A DNA stretch of 64,000 nucleotides from positions 8,348 through 72,347 of the forward strand of contig CAVFTR010000009.1 in NCBI GenBank assembly GCA_963625685.1, given 5' to 3'. Position 1 is the stretch's first letter; every line of letters starts with the position of its first letter. Positions 34,765 through 44,194 of the stretch are shown piece after piece. Position numbers and translations under genes: made by a program. The notes under the pieces were generated by a model that searched no databases, was not told the origin of the DNA, and saw nothing but the letters and a program-made list of their open reading frames with translations. Source of the stretch: F23-B02 sp963625685 (GTDB lineage Bacteria; Bacillota; Clostridia; Oscillospirales; Oscillospiraceae).

Positions 34765-35079
34765 TTATGCGTTGATGGTTTCGATCTGAACCTTGGTATA
34801 GGGCTGTCTGTGACCCTGCGTTCTGCGGTAGCCCTTTTTGGGCTTCATCTTGTAGACGCGGACCTTCTTGCCCTTGCCGTTCTTTACGACATTTGCGGAA
34901 ACGGTAGCGCCGTCGATAACGGGAGCGCCGAAAACGGTGCTGTCGCCGTCGATAACTGCGAGGACCTTGTCAAACTTGACGGTCTCGCCGGCCTCAACGT
35001 CAAGCTTCTCAACGAAGATAACGTCGCCCTCTGCCACGCGGTACTGCTTGCCGCCGGTCATGATGATAGCATGCTTCAT
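34765..35079 (-). CDS. rplU: 50S ribosomal protein L21
   Basis: 104 residues beginning MKHAIIMTGGKQYRVAEGD and ending with the RNA-binding block KGYRRTQGHRQPYTKV. It binds 23S rRNA. AAAGGAT lies upstream, in a leader of about 75 nt that contains a small hairpin. First gene of the rplU-rpmA unit. Confidence 0.97.
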   Translation of the reverse strand: MKHAIIMTGGKQYRVAEGDVIFVEKLDVEAGETVKFDKVLAVIDGDSTVFGAPVIDGATVSANVVKNGKGKKVRVYKMKPKKGYRRTQGHRQPYTKVQIETINA

Positions 35080-35119
35080 AAACTAACGATCCTTTCTTCA
35101 GGTCTCGCTCTCGTGGGCG

Positions 35120-35134
35120 CCGGATATGCTCCGG
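35120..35134 (-). promoter_or_regulatory. Hairpin in the rplU 5' leader (possible L21 autoregulatory leader)
   Basis: CCGGA-TATGC-TCCGG at 35120-35134 within the leader. Firmicute rplU genes often carry a structured L21 leader; I see only this stem and cannot confirm the full consensus. Confidence 0.35.
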
Positions 35135-35163
35135 ACTTCCGACCCATTCAATGCGGCTCGAAT

Positions 35164-35192
35164 AGCATATCACCTCGGCCCTGAAATGTCAA
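35164..35192 (-). promoter_or_regulatory. Sigma-A promoter of rplU-rpmA
   Basis: Minus strand TTGACA (35187-35192), 17 bp, TATGCT (35164-35169). Confidence 0.8.
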
Positions 35193-35230
35193 TGATTTTC
35201 TGCGTTTTCCGCAATGATTTTATAAGAATA

Positions 35231-35259
35231 TTGCAAAACGCGGACGAACATGAGATAAT
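35231..35259 (+). promoter_or_regulatory. Sigma-A promoter of cls
   Basis: TTGCAA (35231-35236), 17 bp, GATAAT (35254-35259). Confidence 0.6.
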
Positions 35260-35312
35260 ACAATATTATAAGACGATACTATCGCTGTCACGCGAGAAAG
35301 GAGCATACCCGC

Positions 35313-36830
35313 TTGCTGAAAAAACTGTTTTCACGAACTGCGATAACGGCGCTGCTGATACTGGTGCAGCTTGTCTGGATAGTGGCGCTGCTGCTGCGCC
35401 TGGGCGACGCGATGCCGGTACTCAACTACATTCTGCGCGTTCTCAGCCTCATCGCCATCCTGCATGTCATAAAAAGCGACATGGACCCGTCGTATAAGGT
35501 CAGCTGGGTGCTGTTTATCGCGCTGCTGCCCCTGTTCGGCGGACTCATGTACGTCCTGTTCGGCAACAAACGCCCGACAAGGTTTGCGCGCGAGAGGCTC
35601 AACGTCCAGCTTGAGAGCACGAGGCTATACTACACTCAGCGCCGGTCGGCTGCCGACTGGATAGACGACGACGGGGTGCGCGGGCTTTTCAGATATCTTG
35701 AGTCCTACAGCGGATACAAGGCCTGCCGCGATACGTACACGGAGTATTTCCCCGTCGGCGAGGCCATGTACGAAAGCCTCCTTACGGAGCTTAAAAAGGC
35801 CGAGAAGTTCATTTTCCTCGAATATTTCATCATAAATCAGGGGGAAATGTGGGATTCCGTGCTGGAGATACTGCGCAGCAAGGTCGCTCAGGGCGTGGAC
35901 GTGCGGGTGATATACGACGACGTCGGCTGCGCTGGCTACCTGCCGGCAAATTACTATCAGACCCTGCGCAGCTACGGCATAAAGGCCGTGGCCTTCAATA
36001 AATTCGTGCCGATCGTGAGCATCGTCATGAATAATCGCGACCACCGCAAGATAACCGTCATCGACGGCAAGGTGGGCTATATAGGCGGTATAAACATAAG
36101 CGACGAGTATATAAACAGAAAAGAGCGCTTCGGCCACTGGAAGGACACGGGCCTGATGTTCAAGGGCCCGGGCGTGGAGAATCTCACGCTCATGTTTCTT
36201 GAGATGTGGAACGCCTTCAATGAGAGCGAGGGCTGCTACGGCGATTATGTGCCGGAGGAATACGGGGAGAGCGGCGACATGCGCGACGGCTACGTCCTCA
36301 GCTTTTCGGACAGCCCGCTCGACGACGAGAACACGAGCGAAAACGTCTACACCGATATACTCTACAGCGCAAACGACTACGTTTATATAACGACGCCGTA
36401 TCTGGCCATAGACAGCAGCCTTCAGAACGCCCTGTGCATGGCGGCCAAGCGCGGCGTGGACGTGCGCCTTATCACCCCGGGAATACCCGACAAAAAGATG
36501 GTATACCGCCTGACGCGCTCGTATTACGCCTCGCTCATACGCGCCGGCGTCAAGATATACGAGTACACGCCCGGCTTCATCCACGCCAAGAGCTATGTTT
36601 CCGACGATAAGCTCGGCGTCGTCGGCACCATAAACATGGATTACCGCAGTCTGTATCTGCATTTTGAGTGCGGAACGCTCATGTATGACAGCCCGGCGGT
36701 CATCGACCTGAGAAACGACGACCTCGCGACGATAGAAAAGTGCCGCAGAATCGAGCTTGCCGACTGCCATACGAGCTTTTTCGGCGAGCTTCTGGACCGC
36801 ATCCTGCGCGTGCTCGCGCCGCTGCTTTAG
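35313..36830 (+). CDS. cls: Cardiolipin synthase (phospholipase D superfamily)
   Basis: 505 residues. Two N-terminal membrane helices (residues ~8-60) precede two PLD domains carrying HKD motifs: DHRKITVIDGKVGYIGG in the first and IHAKSYVSDDKLGVVGT in the second. It condenses two phosphatidylglycerols to cardiolipin at the membrane. TTG start at 35313 with AAAGGAG 9 nt upstream. Monocistronic; the terminator is shared with convergent ackA. Confidence 0.95.
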   Translation: MLKKLFSRTAITALLILVQLVWIVALLLRLGDAMPVLNYILRVLSLIAILHVIKSDMDPSYKVSWVLFIALLPLFGGLMYVLFGNKRPTRFARERLNVQLESTRLYYTQRRSAADWIDDDGVRGLFRYLESYSGYKACRDTYTEYFPVGEAMYESLLTELKKAEKFIFLEYFIINQGEMWDSVLEILRSKVAQGVDVRVIYDDVGCAGYLPANYYQTLRSYGIKAVAFNKFVPIVSIVMNNRDHRKITVIDGKVGYIGGINISDEYINRKERFGHWKDTGLMFKGPGVENLTLMFLEMWNAFNESEGCYGDYVPEEYGESGDMRDGYVLSFSDSPLDDENTSENVYTDILYSANDYVYITTPYLAIDSSLQNALCMAAKRGVDVRLITPGIPDKKMVYRLTRSYYASLIRAGVKIYEYTPGFIHAKSYVSDDKLGVVGTINMDYRSLYLHFECGTLMYDSPAVIDLRNDDLATIEKCRRIELADCHTSFFGELLDRILRVLAPLL

Positions 36831-36841
36831 CTTCAATAAAA

Positions 36842-36874
36842 AACTGCCGTCCCTTCTGTTCGGGGACGGCAGTT
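36842..36874. terminator. Bidirectional terminator between cls and ackA
   Basis: AACTGCCGTCCC (36842-36853) / GGGACGGCAGTT (36863-36874). Confidence 0.85.
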
Positions 36875-36895
36875 ATCTTTTGCTTTTTATGAGGC

Positions 36896-38092
36896 TCAGC
36901 CGATGATATCGCGGGTATCGCGCGCGATGACGAGCTCCTCGTTGGTGGGGATCACAAAGACCTTGACCTTTGAGTCGGGGGTGGAGATCATGATGTCCTC
37001 GCCGCGCTTGGAGTTTGCCTCGTCGTCGATGGTGACGCCAAGATAGCCGAAATACTCGGCGATGGCCTTGCGGGAGCTCTTGGAGTTCTCGCCGACGCCG
37101 GCGGTGAATACGATGGCGTCAACGCCGTTCATGGCGGCGACGTAGGAGCCAGCGACCTTCGCGACCCAGTAGTGGAACATGTCCAAAGCCAGCTGCGCGC
37201 GCTCGTTGCCCTTGGAAGCCGCGTCGTCAAGATCGCGGAAGTCGGAGGAAACGCCGGAAACGCCCAGAACTCCGGACTTCTTGTTGAGGATGTTGAGCAT
37301 CTCGTCTATGCTGATGCCGTACTTGTTCATGATAAACTGGATAACGCCAGCGTCCAGGTCGCCGCAGCGGGTGCCCATGGGGAGACCGACCAGGGGAGTG
37401 AAGCCCATGGAGGTGTCCACGCATTTGCCGCCGTCGATAGCTGCGATGGAGCTGCCGTTGCCCATGTGGCAGGAGACGATCTTGAGCTCCTCGATGGGCT
37501 TGCCCATCAGCTGTGCGCAGCGGCCGGAGACATAGCGGTGAGAGGTGCCGTGGAAGCCGTAGCGGCGGATGCCGTCGTTCTGATAGTACTCATAGGGGAC
37601 CGCGTACATGTAGGCCTTGCCGGGCATGGTCTGATGGAAGGCGGTGTCGAACACCGCGACCATTGGAACATCGCCCATAACGTCGCGGCAGGCGTTGATG
37701 CCGATGATGTTGGCCGGATTGTGCAGGGGAGCGAAGGGAGTGCACTCCTTGAGCGCCTCCATGACAGCGTCGTCGATGCGCACAGAGGAAGCGAACTTTT
37801 CGCCGCCGTGAACGACGCGGTGGCCGACAGCGTCGATCTCCTTCATGGAGGCGACGACGCCGTACTCGGCGCTGGTGAGCTTGTCGATGACCGCGGCTAT
37901 GGCCTCGGCGTGGGTGGGCATTGCAACGTCCTCGTCGAACACGGGCTTGCCGCCTGCCAGCGGGGTGTGCTTGAGATGGCCGTCAAGGCCGATGCGCTCG
38001 CAGAGGCCCTTTGCCATGACAGACTCGGTCTCCATGTCGATGAGCTGATACTTCAGGGAGGAGCTGCCTGCGTTGATAACAAGAATTTTCAT
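36896..38092 (-). CDS. ackA: Acetate kinase
   Basis: 398 residues with ASKHA motifs: LVINAGSSSLKYQL at the start, AVFDTAFHQTMP (catalytic region), GYHGTSH variant FHGTSHRYVS, and CHMGNGSSIAAI. It makes ATP from acetyl phosphate, the main substrate-level phosphorylation step after PFOR in acetate-forming anaerobes. No phosphotransacetylase gene lies beside it. AAAGGAAAC precedes the ATG. Its -35 region appears to fall in the end of the large palindrome at 38147. Confidence 0.97.
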   Translation of the reverse strand: MKILVINAGSSSLKYQLIDMETESVMAKGLCERIGLDGHLKHTPLAGGKPVFDEDVAMPTHAEAIAAVIDKLTSAEYGVVASMKEIDAVGHRVVHGGEKFASSVRIDDAVMEALKECTPFAPLHNPANIIGINACRDVMGDVPMVAVFDTAFHQTMPGKAYMYAVPYEYYQNDGIRRYGFHGTSHRYVSGRCAQLMGKPIEELKIVSCHMGNGSSIAAIDGGKCVDTSMGFTPLVGLPMGTRCGDLDAGVIQFIMNKYGISIDEMLNILNKKSGVLGVSGVSSDFRDLDDAASKGNERAQLALDMFHYWVAKVAGSYVAAMNGVDAIVFTAGVGENSKSSRKAIAEYFGYLGVTIDDEANSKRGEDIMISTPDSKVKVFVIPTNEELVIARDTRDIIG

Positions 38093-38146
38093 TCCAAGTT
38101 TCCTTTCTTATTGTAAAAATCACAAATTAATTGTATTATGAAATCA

Positions 38147-38424
38147 TACCGTCGATCGACAAGAGCACACACGGTTCTGGCAGGCTCAAATATGCCCATG
38201 CGGCGTTAAAGCCCTTGCGAATACGGCAAGTATGCGCTGCGGACTTTGCCTTGCCTGAGCACATTTGAGCTCTGTCAAAACTGCCTGCACCTGTCAGCCT
38301 GCAATTTTCAAGTGATTTTCGGCTTTCTTCGATGCAGGCGGGCCGACGCCCGCCAGGGAGAAAAAGGCGAAAAGCGCCGAAAAGGGCTGCTGTCAGGCGT
38401 ATGTGCTCCTGTTGATCGACGGTA
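38147..38424. repeat. ~278-bp palindromic element between ackA and tmcAL
   Basis: The 26-nt outer arms are near-complementary: left TACCGTCGATCGACAAGAGC, while the complement of the right end reads TACCGTCGATCAACAGGAGC (38399-38424). A second nested imperfect palindrome (about 38181-38271) centres near 38225. No gene is visible in 38093-38485. Confidence 0.75.
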
Positions 38425-38485
38425 CACAATTCATTTTAATACATTTTGCACAAAAATCAAGTAAATTTTGAAGGGGATGAAGGAT

Positions 38486-39688
38486 TTGAGCGTTATAGGC
38501 ATAGTAGGAGAGTATAATCCCTTCCATTATGGGCATATGCACCATATCGCGGAGACGAAAAGGCTCATGGGCGAGGACTGCCCCGTGGTCTGTGTCATGT
38601 CGGGCGACTTTATCCAGCGGGGCGAGGCGGCGGTGTATTCAAAATTCGCGCGCGCAGAGGCGGCAGCCATGAGCGGTGTCGACCTCGTGCTCGAGCTCCC
38701 GCTGCCATGGGTGCTGTCCTCGGCCGAGGGCTTCGCGCGCGGCGCGGTGGGGCTTCTGGGCTCTATAGGAGTCGTCACGCACCTGAGCTTCGGCAGCGAA
38801 TGCGGCGAGGTAGAGGTGCTCGAAACGATAGCGGAAACGCTCATAGACCCGCTCATCGGCGCCGATATACGCGCGGAGCTTGCCGCCGACGAGGGCATAT
38901 CCTTTGCCGCGGCGCGGCAGAGAGCCTGCGCGAGGCGTCTGGGCGAAATGGCCTGCCAGCTCGAAACGCCCAACAATATCCTCGCCGTGGAATATATAAA
39001 GGCCATATATAATCTCGGTCTGAGCCTCAGGCCGCTTACCGTCCAGCGCTTCGGCTCGGGGCACGACGAGCTCTCGGGCGAGGGCTATAAGTCCGCGGCC
39101 GAGATACGCCGCATGATATCCGGCGGCAGGGATATCTCCGCCGCGCTGCCGGAGAGCGCCTACGGCGTATACCGCCGCGAGGAAAAGCTCGGCCGCGGCC
39201 CGGTGATGCCCGAGAGCCTGGAGAGCGCCGTGCTGTCGCGTCTGCGCATGCTGCCGGACGAGGCCTACGCCGCGCTGCCGGACACGGGGGAGGGGCTTTA
39301 TAACCGCATAGCGCGCGCGGCGAAGGAGGAGTGCACGCTCGACGCGGTCCTCGCCGCGGGAAAGAGCAAGCGCTACGCACTTTCACGCATACGCCGTATT
39401 ATAATGTGCGCGGCCCTCGGCGTGAATGCCGGGATGTCAGCCGAAACGCCGCCCTATGCCCGCGTTCTTGCCGCCACCCGGCGCGGCTGCACGCTCCTGC
39501 GGCAGATGAGCGAGAGGTCTCTCATACCTGTTATAACGAAGCCCGCCGAGGTAAACGGCCTGGGCGCCGAGCGAAGAAGGCTCTTCGAGCTCGGCAGCTC
39601 CGCGCACGATCTCTACGTTCTCGGATATGCCGCCAAGGCCGAGCGGCGCGGCGGCGCGGACTGGCGCACGAGCCCGAAAATATTGTGA
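38486..39688 (+). CDS. tmcAL: tRNA(Met) cytidine acetate ligase (TmcAL/YlbM family)
   Basis: About 400 residues. The HIGH-like nucleotidyltransferase motif EYNPFHYGHMHH is at residues ~8-19, followed by VMSGDFIQRGEAAVYSKF and SGHDELSGEGYKSAAEIR. It makes N4-acetylcytidine at C34 of elongator tRNA-Met using acetate and ATP. The TTG at 38486 is preferred: AAGGGG lies 9 nt before it, and it gives the family's short N-terminus; an ATG at 38477 and TTG at 38468 are alternatives. Adjacency to ackA is common and fits use of acetate. An elongator tRNA-Met gene is at 50081. Confidence 0.9.
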   Translation: MSVIGIVGEYNPFHYGHMHHIAETKRLMGEDCPVVCVMSGDFIQRGEAAVYSKFARAEAAAMSGVDLVLELPLPWVLSSAEGFARGAVGLLGSIGVVTHLSFGSECGEVEVLETIAETLIDPLIGADIRAELAADEGISFAAARQRACARRLGEMACQLETPNNILAVEYIKAIYNLGLSLRPLTVQRFGSGHDELSGEGYKSAAEIRRMISGGRDISAALPESAYGVYRREEKLGRGPVMPESLESAVLSRLRMLPDEAYAALPDTGEGLYNRIARAAKEECTLDAVLAAGKSKRYALSRIRRIIMCAALGVNAGMSAETPPYARVLAATRRGCTLLRQMSERSLIPVITKPAEVNGLGAERRRLFELGSSAHDLYVLGYAAKAERRGGADWRTSPKIL

Positions 39689-39746
39689 TTTTGTTCCATA
39701 TTGAAAACATCGTTATAAATATATTAATAAAATATCCAAAAAACAG

Positions 39747-39775
39747 TTGCAATTTGCTTTCCGGTAGTTTATAAT
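39747..39775 (+). promoter_or_regulatory. Sigma-A promoter of livJ
   Basis: TTGCAA (39747-39752), 17 bp, TATAAT (39770-39775). Confidence 0.75.
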
Positions 39776-39862
39776 GCTCACTATCAACAAAAAGACAAAT
39801 GTTCGCACTGCGCGGACACGGAGAAGTTGAAAGTTGAGAAATAATCAGGAGGAAATAATCCA

Positions 39863-41038
39863 ATGAAGAAGTTTTTAGCACTTGTTCTTGCCATGCTCAT
39901 GGTATTTTCGCTGTGCGCATGCGGCGACGGCGGCAGCTCCGGCGGCGATAAGGTCATAAAGATCGGCGTTTACGAGCCTCTGACCGGCGCAAACGGCGCA
40001 GGCGGCAAGCAGGAAGTCCTCGGCATGGAGTATGCAAACTCCGTCGTCAACACCGTCGAGATAGGCGGTGAGACCTACAAGGTCGAGCTCGTCACCGCTG
40101 ATAACGAGTCGGATACCTCGAAGGCTGTTTCCGCAGCATCCAACCTCGTTGCACAGGGCGTATCCGTCGTTCTCGGCTCCTACGGCTCTTCCGTTGCGAT
40201 AGCCGGTTCCGATACCTTCAAGGACGCAGGCATCCCCGCGATCGGCGTTACCTGCACCAACCCCCAGGTCACCGAGGGCAACGATCACTACTTCCGTATC
40301 TGCTTCCTCGATCCGTTCCAGGGCACCGTTCACGCAAACTTCGCAAAGGAGCAGCTCAAGGCTGACACCATCTACTGCCTCGGCGAGCTCGGCAACGACT
40401 ATGACCAGGGTCTTATAAACTACTGCAAGGCAGCAGCGGAGAAGCTCGGCATGAAGGTCGTCACTGAGTCCTTCCCGAAGGATAACTCCGACTTCACCTC
40501 TTACCTGAACAACGCCAAGAAGGCCGGCGCTCAGGCTATCTTCGCTCCCTGCTCGATCCAGTACGCACAGCTGATCGTTGAGCAGTCAGCAGCTCAGGGC
40601 ATCAACATTCCTCTCCTCGGCTCCGACACCTGGGACAGCAACGTCATCGTCGGCGCTACCAAGGGCAAGGACGTTCAGGTCTATGTTTCCACATTCTATC
40701 AGGAAGGCGCAAACCCCGACTTTGAAAAGGGCATCAAGGAGTGGATCAACTCCGACAGCGCGAACCTTGAAAAGAACGGCGGCAACGACATGCTCGCAGC
40801 TGTCACCGTCATGGGCTATGATGCATACATGGTAGCTCTCGAGGCCATCAAGGCAGCCGGCTCCTCCGATCCTGCGGCAGTCATGGCAGCTCTGCCCGGC
40901 GTCACCTACTCCGGCATCTCCGGCGACATCTCCTTCAATGACATCGGCGACGCAAACCGCGACTCCGCAGTCATCAAGGCCGCCAACACCGAGACCGGTG
41001 AGTGGGAATTCGTCGCAGTACAGAAGGCTGAGGCATGA
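39863..41038 (+). CDS. livJ: Branched-chain amino acid ABC transporter, substrate-binding lipoprotein
   Basis: 391 residues. The lipoprotein signal (MKKFLALVLAMLMVFSLCAC, lipid-modified Cys near 20 followed by a Gly/Ser linker) precedes a periplasmic-binding type I fold: KIGVYEPLTGANGAGGKQ, VVLGSYGSSVAIAGSD and YCLGELGNDYDQG. It captures Leu/Ile/Val or related amino acids outside the membrane and delivers them to LivHMGF. AGGAGG lies upstream. A strong hairpin after the gene separates it from the permease genes, probably so that the binding protein is made in excess. Confidence 0.93.
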   Translation: MKKFLALVLAMLMVFSLCACGDGGSSGGDKVIKIGVYEPLTGANGAGGKQEVLGMEYANSVVNTVEIGGETYKVELVTADNESDTSKAVSAASNLVAQGVSVVLGSYGSSVAIAGSDTFKDAGIPAIGVTCTNPQVTEGNDHYFRICFLDPFQGTVHANFAKEQLKADTIYCLGELGNDYDQGLINYCKAAAEKLGMKVVTESFPKDNSDFTSYLNNAKKAGAQAIFAPCSIQYAQLIVEQSAAQGINIPLLGSDTWDSNVIVGATKGKDVQVYVSTFYQEGANPDFEKGIKEWINSDSANLEKNGGNDMLAAVTVMGYDAYMVALEAIKAAGSSDPAAVMAALPGVTYSGISGDISFNDIGDANRDSAVIKAANTETGEWEFVAVQKAEA

Positions 41039-41084
41039 TTCCGCACTGCTGCGGCACAGCTTGTACTTAAACCGTTAACTGTTT

Positions 41085-41129
41085 ATATGGTGGGGATGCT
41101 GCGGCATCCCCACCATATGGCGTTTTTTT
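41085..41129 (+). terminator. Partial terminator/attenuator between livJ and livH
   Basis: Perfect 15-bp stem with a TGCG loop (41085-41099 and 41104-41118), then GGCG and T7 at 41123-41129. The downstream genes have no clear promoter of their own, so read-through is expected. Confidence 0.8.
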
Positions 41130-41218
41130 AATCAAGGCAGGAGCGCATAAATATGCTCCGTAAAATACACTGCGGAGCGGATCTATGCGTTCCAAAAGAG
41201 AGATAGGATGGTCCTCAG

Positions 41219-42115
41219 ATGATCGAATTTTTACATGTTAACTTTGGTTATCTGCTATCGGGCATATCCGTGGGCGGTCAGTATGCACTTATAGCCATCG
41301 GCTACACGATGGTATACGGCATACTCAGACTCATAAACTTTGCTCACGGCGATGTCTTCATGGTAGCAGGCCTTATAATGATCTACGCCATAGCCGGCGG
41401 CCTGCCGATGTGGGTGTCGATAATTTTAGTCATAGCGCTCACGGTAGTGCTCGGCGTCGTTATCGAGCGCGTTGCGTACAAGCCGCTGAGATCCTCGCCG
41501 CGTATGTCGGTCATGATCTCCGCCATCGGCGTTTCGTACCTGCTGCAAAACTGCGCACTGTACTTCACCGGCGGCCTTGCCCGTTCATACCCCGTTATCC
41601 CCTTCTTCGCAAAGACTGTCACGATATGGGACGCGAGCACCAAGGTCGTTACCCTTATAACTCCGGTGCTGACCATCGTTCTGGTCATAGCGCTCGTGCT
41701 GCTTATAAACCATACCAAGATAGGCATGGCAATGCGCGCCGTCGCCAAGGATTTTGAGACCAGCCAGCTCATGGGCATAAAGATCGACTCAGTCATATCC
41801 TTTACCTTCATCATCGGCTGCTTCCTCGCGGCTGTCGGCTCGCTGCTTTATTTCTCAAACTACACTACCGTTGTTCCGACCTCCGGCGCGATGCCCGGCC
41901 TGAAGGCCTTCGTCGCGGCCGTTTTCGGCGGCATCGGCTCGATACCCGGCGCTGTCATCGGCGCGTTCGTGATCGGTATCTGCGAAAATATCATTAGATC
42001 CTTCGGAAACGACTGGACGGTATTCTCCGATGCGTTTACTTTTGTCCTGCTGATTGTCATCCTCCTCGTCAAGCCCACCGGCATCTTTGGCGAGAAGGCG
42101 ACGGATAAGGTGTGA
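41219..42115 (+). CDS. livH: Branched-chain amino acid ABC transporter permease LivH
   Basis: 298 residues, about eight membrane helices. The N-terminal block GYTMVYGILRLINFAHGDVFM and the cytoplasmic EAA-like loop with AVAKDFETSQLMGIKID identify the LivH half. It forms the membrane channel with LivM. Followed 10 nt later by livM. Confidence 0.95.
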   Translation: MIEFLHVNFGYLLSGISVGGQYALIAIGYTMVYGILRLINFAHGDVFMVAGLIMIYAIAGGLPMWVSIILVIALTVVLGVVIERVAYKPLRSSPRMSVMISAIGVSYLLQNCALYFTGGLARSYPVIPFFAKTVTIWDASTKVVTLITPVLTIVLVIALVLLINHTKIGMAMRAVAKDFETSQLMGIKIDSVISFTFIIGCFLAAVGSLLYFSNYTTVVPTSGAMPGLKAFVAAVFGGIGSIPGAVIGAFVIGICENIIRSFGNDWTVFSDAFTFVLLIVILLVKPTGIFGEKATDKV

Positions 42116-42125
42116 GGTGACGGTG

Positions 42126-43349
42126 ATGAACGAAACAATGAATACCAAGGTCCTCAGAACTCCGGACGAAGTCGCAAAGCGTCAGGGCATGTGGATGACC
42201 GTAGTCGCTCTTGTGATCCTGTACGTCGCGCTGTTTGCGCTCGATAACTTCGTAAAGCCCACGCAGTTTACGATGATGCTCATCCCCGTGCTCAAGAAGG
42301 GTGCCATATACTCGCTGGTCTGCGTTTCCATGAACCTGCTCAACGGCTTCACGGGCCTGTTCTCGCTCGGCCAGGCGGGCTTCATGCTCATAGGCGCCTA
42401 TGCCTATGCGATATTCTCCATCCCCGCCGCGCAGCACGCCTCGGTCTACCAGTACTTTGACGGCGGCGCTATCCAGTTCTCGATCCCCGAGCTTTTGGGC
42501 AGCGCTCTTGGCGTGAACCTCGGCAGCTTCCTCGGAGCGATCATCTGCATCATTATCGCGGGTCTTGCGGCGGCTGTGTTCGCGGCGCTCATCGGCATCC
42601 CCGTGCTGCGCCTCAAGAGCGACTACCTCGCCATTGCGACTCTCGGCTTTGCCGAGATCATCCGCGCCTTCTTCCAGTGGAACGGCCTCGGCGTTATCAC
42701 CAACGGCTCAAACCTCCTGCGTAAGTACACCTCCTTCAGCGACATGAAGATACAGCTCGGCGCGCAGGTGTTCAAATTCGGCACGATCTTCCCGTTTTTC
42801 ATAGCGATGATATGCATCATAATCATCGTCCTGCTCATAAACTCCTCCTACGGACGCGCATTCAAGGCCATCCGTGACGATGAGGTCGCGGCGGAGGCGA
42901 TGGGCATCGATCTGTTCAAGCATAAGATGCTGTCCTTCGTCATCTCCAGCTTCTTTGCCGGAGTGGGCGGCGCGCTGCTTGCAATGTTCCAGACGACCGT
43001 TCAGGCCTCGGCCTTCATGTCCTCGATGACCTACGAGCTGCTGCTGATCGTCGTTATCGGCGGCATAGGCTCCATCTCCGGCAGCTGCATCGCGGCGTTT
43101 CTGTATATCGCCTGCTCGGAGTGGTGGCTGAGATTCCTCGACTCCGGCGCTATCGGCAGTATTCAGGTCTCCTTCTTCCGCGACGGCTTCCGCAAGGTCG
43201 TGTTCTCCGTCGTCATCATGGTCATAGTCCTGTTCTTCTCGCAGGGCATCATGGGCAACAAGGAGCTGTCCTTTGCCGGACTTATCAGAAAGATACAGGC
43301 TAAAAAGGCCAAGAAGGCCGAAAAATCCAAAGAGGGAGGTGCCGCGTAA
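42126..43349 (+). CDS. livM: Branched-chain amino acid ABC transporter permease LivM
   Basis: 407 residues from the ATG at 42126. A hydrophilic N-terminus of ~25 residues precedes about nine helices. Family motifs include NGFTGLFSLGQAGFMLIGAY, LRLKSDYLAIATLGFAEI and AIRDDEVAAEAMGID. The C-terminus has a Lys/Ala-rich tail (IQAKKAKKAEKSKE). The stop codon overlaps the livG start (TAATG). Confidence 0.95.
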   Translation: MNETMNTKVLRTPDEVAKRQGMWMTVVALVILYVALFALDNFVKPTQFTMMLIPVLKKGAIYSLVCVSMNLLNGFTGLFSLGQAGFMLIGAYAYAIFSIPAAQHASVYQYFDGGAIQFSIPELLGSALGVNLGSFLGAIICIIIAGLAAAVFAALIGIPVLRLKSDYLAIATLGFAEIIRAFFQWNGLGVITNGSNLLRKYTSFSDMKIQLGAQVFKFGTIFPFFIAMICIIIIVLLINSSYGRAFKAIRDDEVAAEAMGIDLFKHKMLSFVISSFFAGVGGALLAMFQTTVQASAFMSSMTYELLLIVVIGGIGSISGSCIAAFLYIACSEWWLRFLDSGAIGSIQVSFFRDGFRKVVFSVVIMVIVLFFSQGIMGNKELSFAGLIRKIQAKKAKKAEKSKEGGAA

Positions 43350-44194
43350 TGAGCAATAATGTTCTGCACGTTGAAAACGTCACCATGCAGTTCGGCGGCG
43401 TCGTTGCGGTCAACAACCTCTCGCTCGATATCCCCGAGGGCAAGATCATAGCGCTCATCGGCCCCAACGGCGCGGGCAAGACCACGGCCTTCAACTGCAT
43501 CACCGGCGTTTACGAGCCCACTAACGGCCTTGTCGAGTTCATGGGAGAGCCCATCGTGCGCAACCATCCGCAGGGCAAGATGAAGAAAAACTACAAGGGC
43601 GAAAACGGCGATATGTACCTGGGCAAGGTCGTCGCCAACACGCCGGATAAGATAACCGGCAAGGGCATTGCCCGTACCTTCCAGAATATAAGGCTCTGGA
43701 AGAGCATGACGGTTTTTGAAAATGTTCTCGTTGCAAAGCACATGCACGCAAAGCAGAACGTCTTCTCCGCGACCTTCCGCGGCAACGCAAAGGAAGAAAA
43801 GCGCATGCGCGAGGAGACCATGGAGCTGCTGCGCGAGCAGGGGCTGGATAAATACAAGGACGAGATAGCCACCAGCCTGCCCTACGGCCTGCAGCGCCGC
43901 CTCGAGATAGCGCGCGCACTTGCCGCCGATCCGAAGCTCCTGCTGCTTGACGAGCCGGCAGCCGGCATGAACCCGCAGGAGACGCTGGAGCTTGCTAAGT
44001 TTATCCATGAGATCCGCGAGAAATACGGGCTTACCATCTTCCTTATCGAGCATCACATGGAGCTGGTCATGCAGATATCCGACTATATCTACGTCATCGA
44101 CTTCGGCTCGGAGATAGCCCAGGGCACGCCCAGGGAGGTCCAGAACGATCAGCGCGTTATCGACGCATATTTGGGGGTTGTTGAAGATGAGTGA
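43349..44194 (+). CDS. livG: Branched-chain amino acid ABC transporter ATP-binding protein LivG
   Basis: 281 residues. Walker A GPNGAGKTTAFN, Q-loop region FQNIRLWKSMTVFEN, signature LPYGLQRRLEIARAL, Walker B LLLLDEPAAGMNP, H-loop LIEHHMELV. An insertion of ~30 residues between Walker A and the Q-loop is usual for LivG. It powers transport with LivF; the genes overlap by 8 nt. Confidence 0.95.
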   Translation: MSNNVLHVENVTMQFGGVVAVNNLSLDIPEGKIIALIGPNGAGKTTAFNCITGVYEPTNGLVEFMGEPIVRNHPQGKMKKNYKGENGDMYLGKVVANTPDKITGKGIARTFQNIRLWKSMTVFENVLVAKHMHAKQNVFSATFRGNAKEEKRMREETMELLREQGLDKYKDEIATSLPYGLQRRLEIARALAADPKLLLLDEPAAGMNPQETLELAKFIHEIREKYGLTIFLIEHHMELVMQISDYIYVIDFGSEIAQGTPREVQNDQRVIDAYLGVVEDE

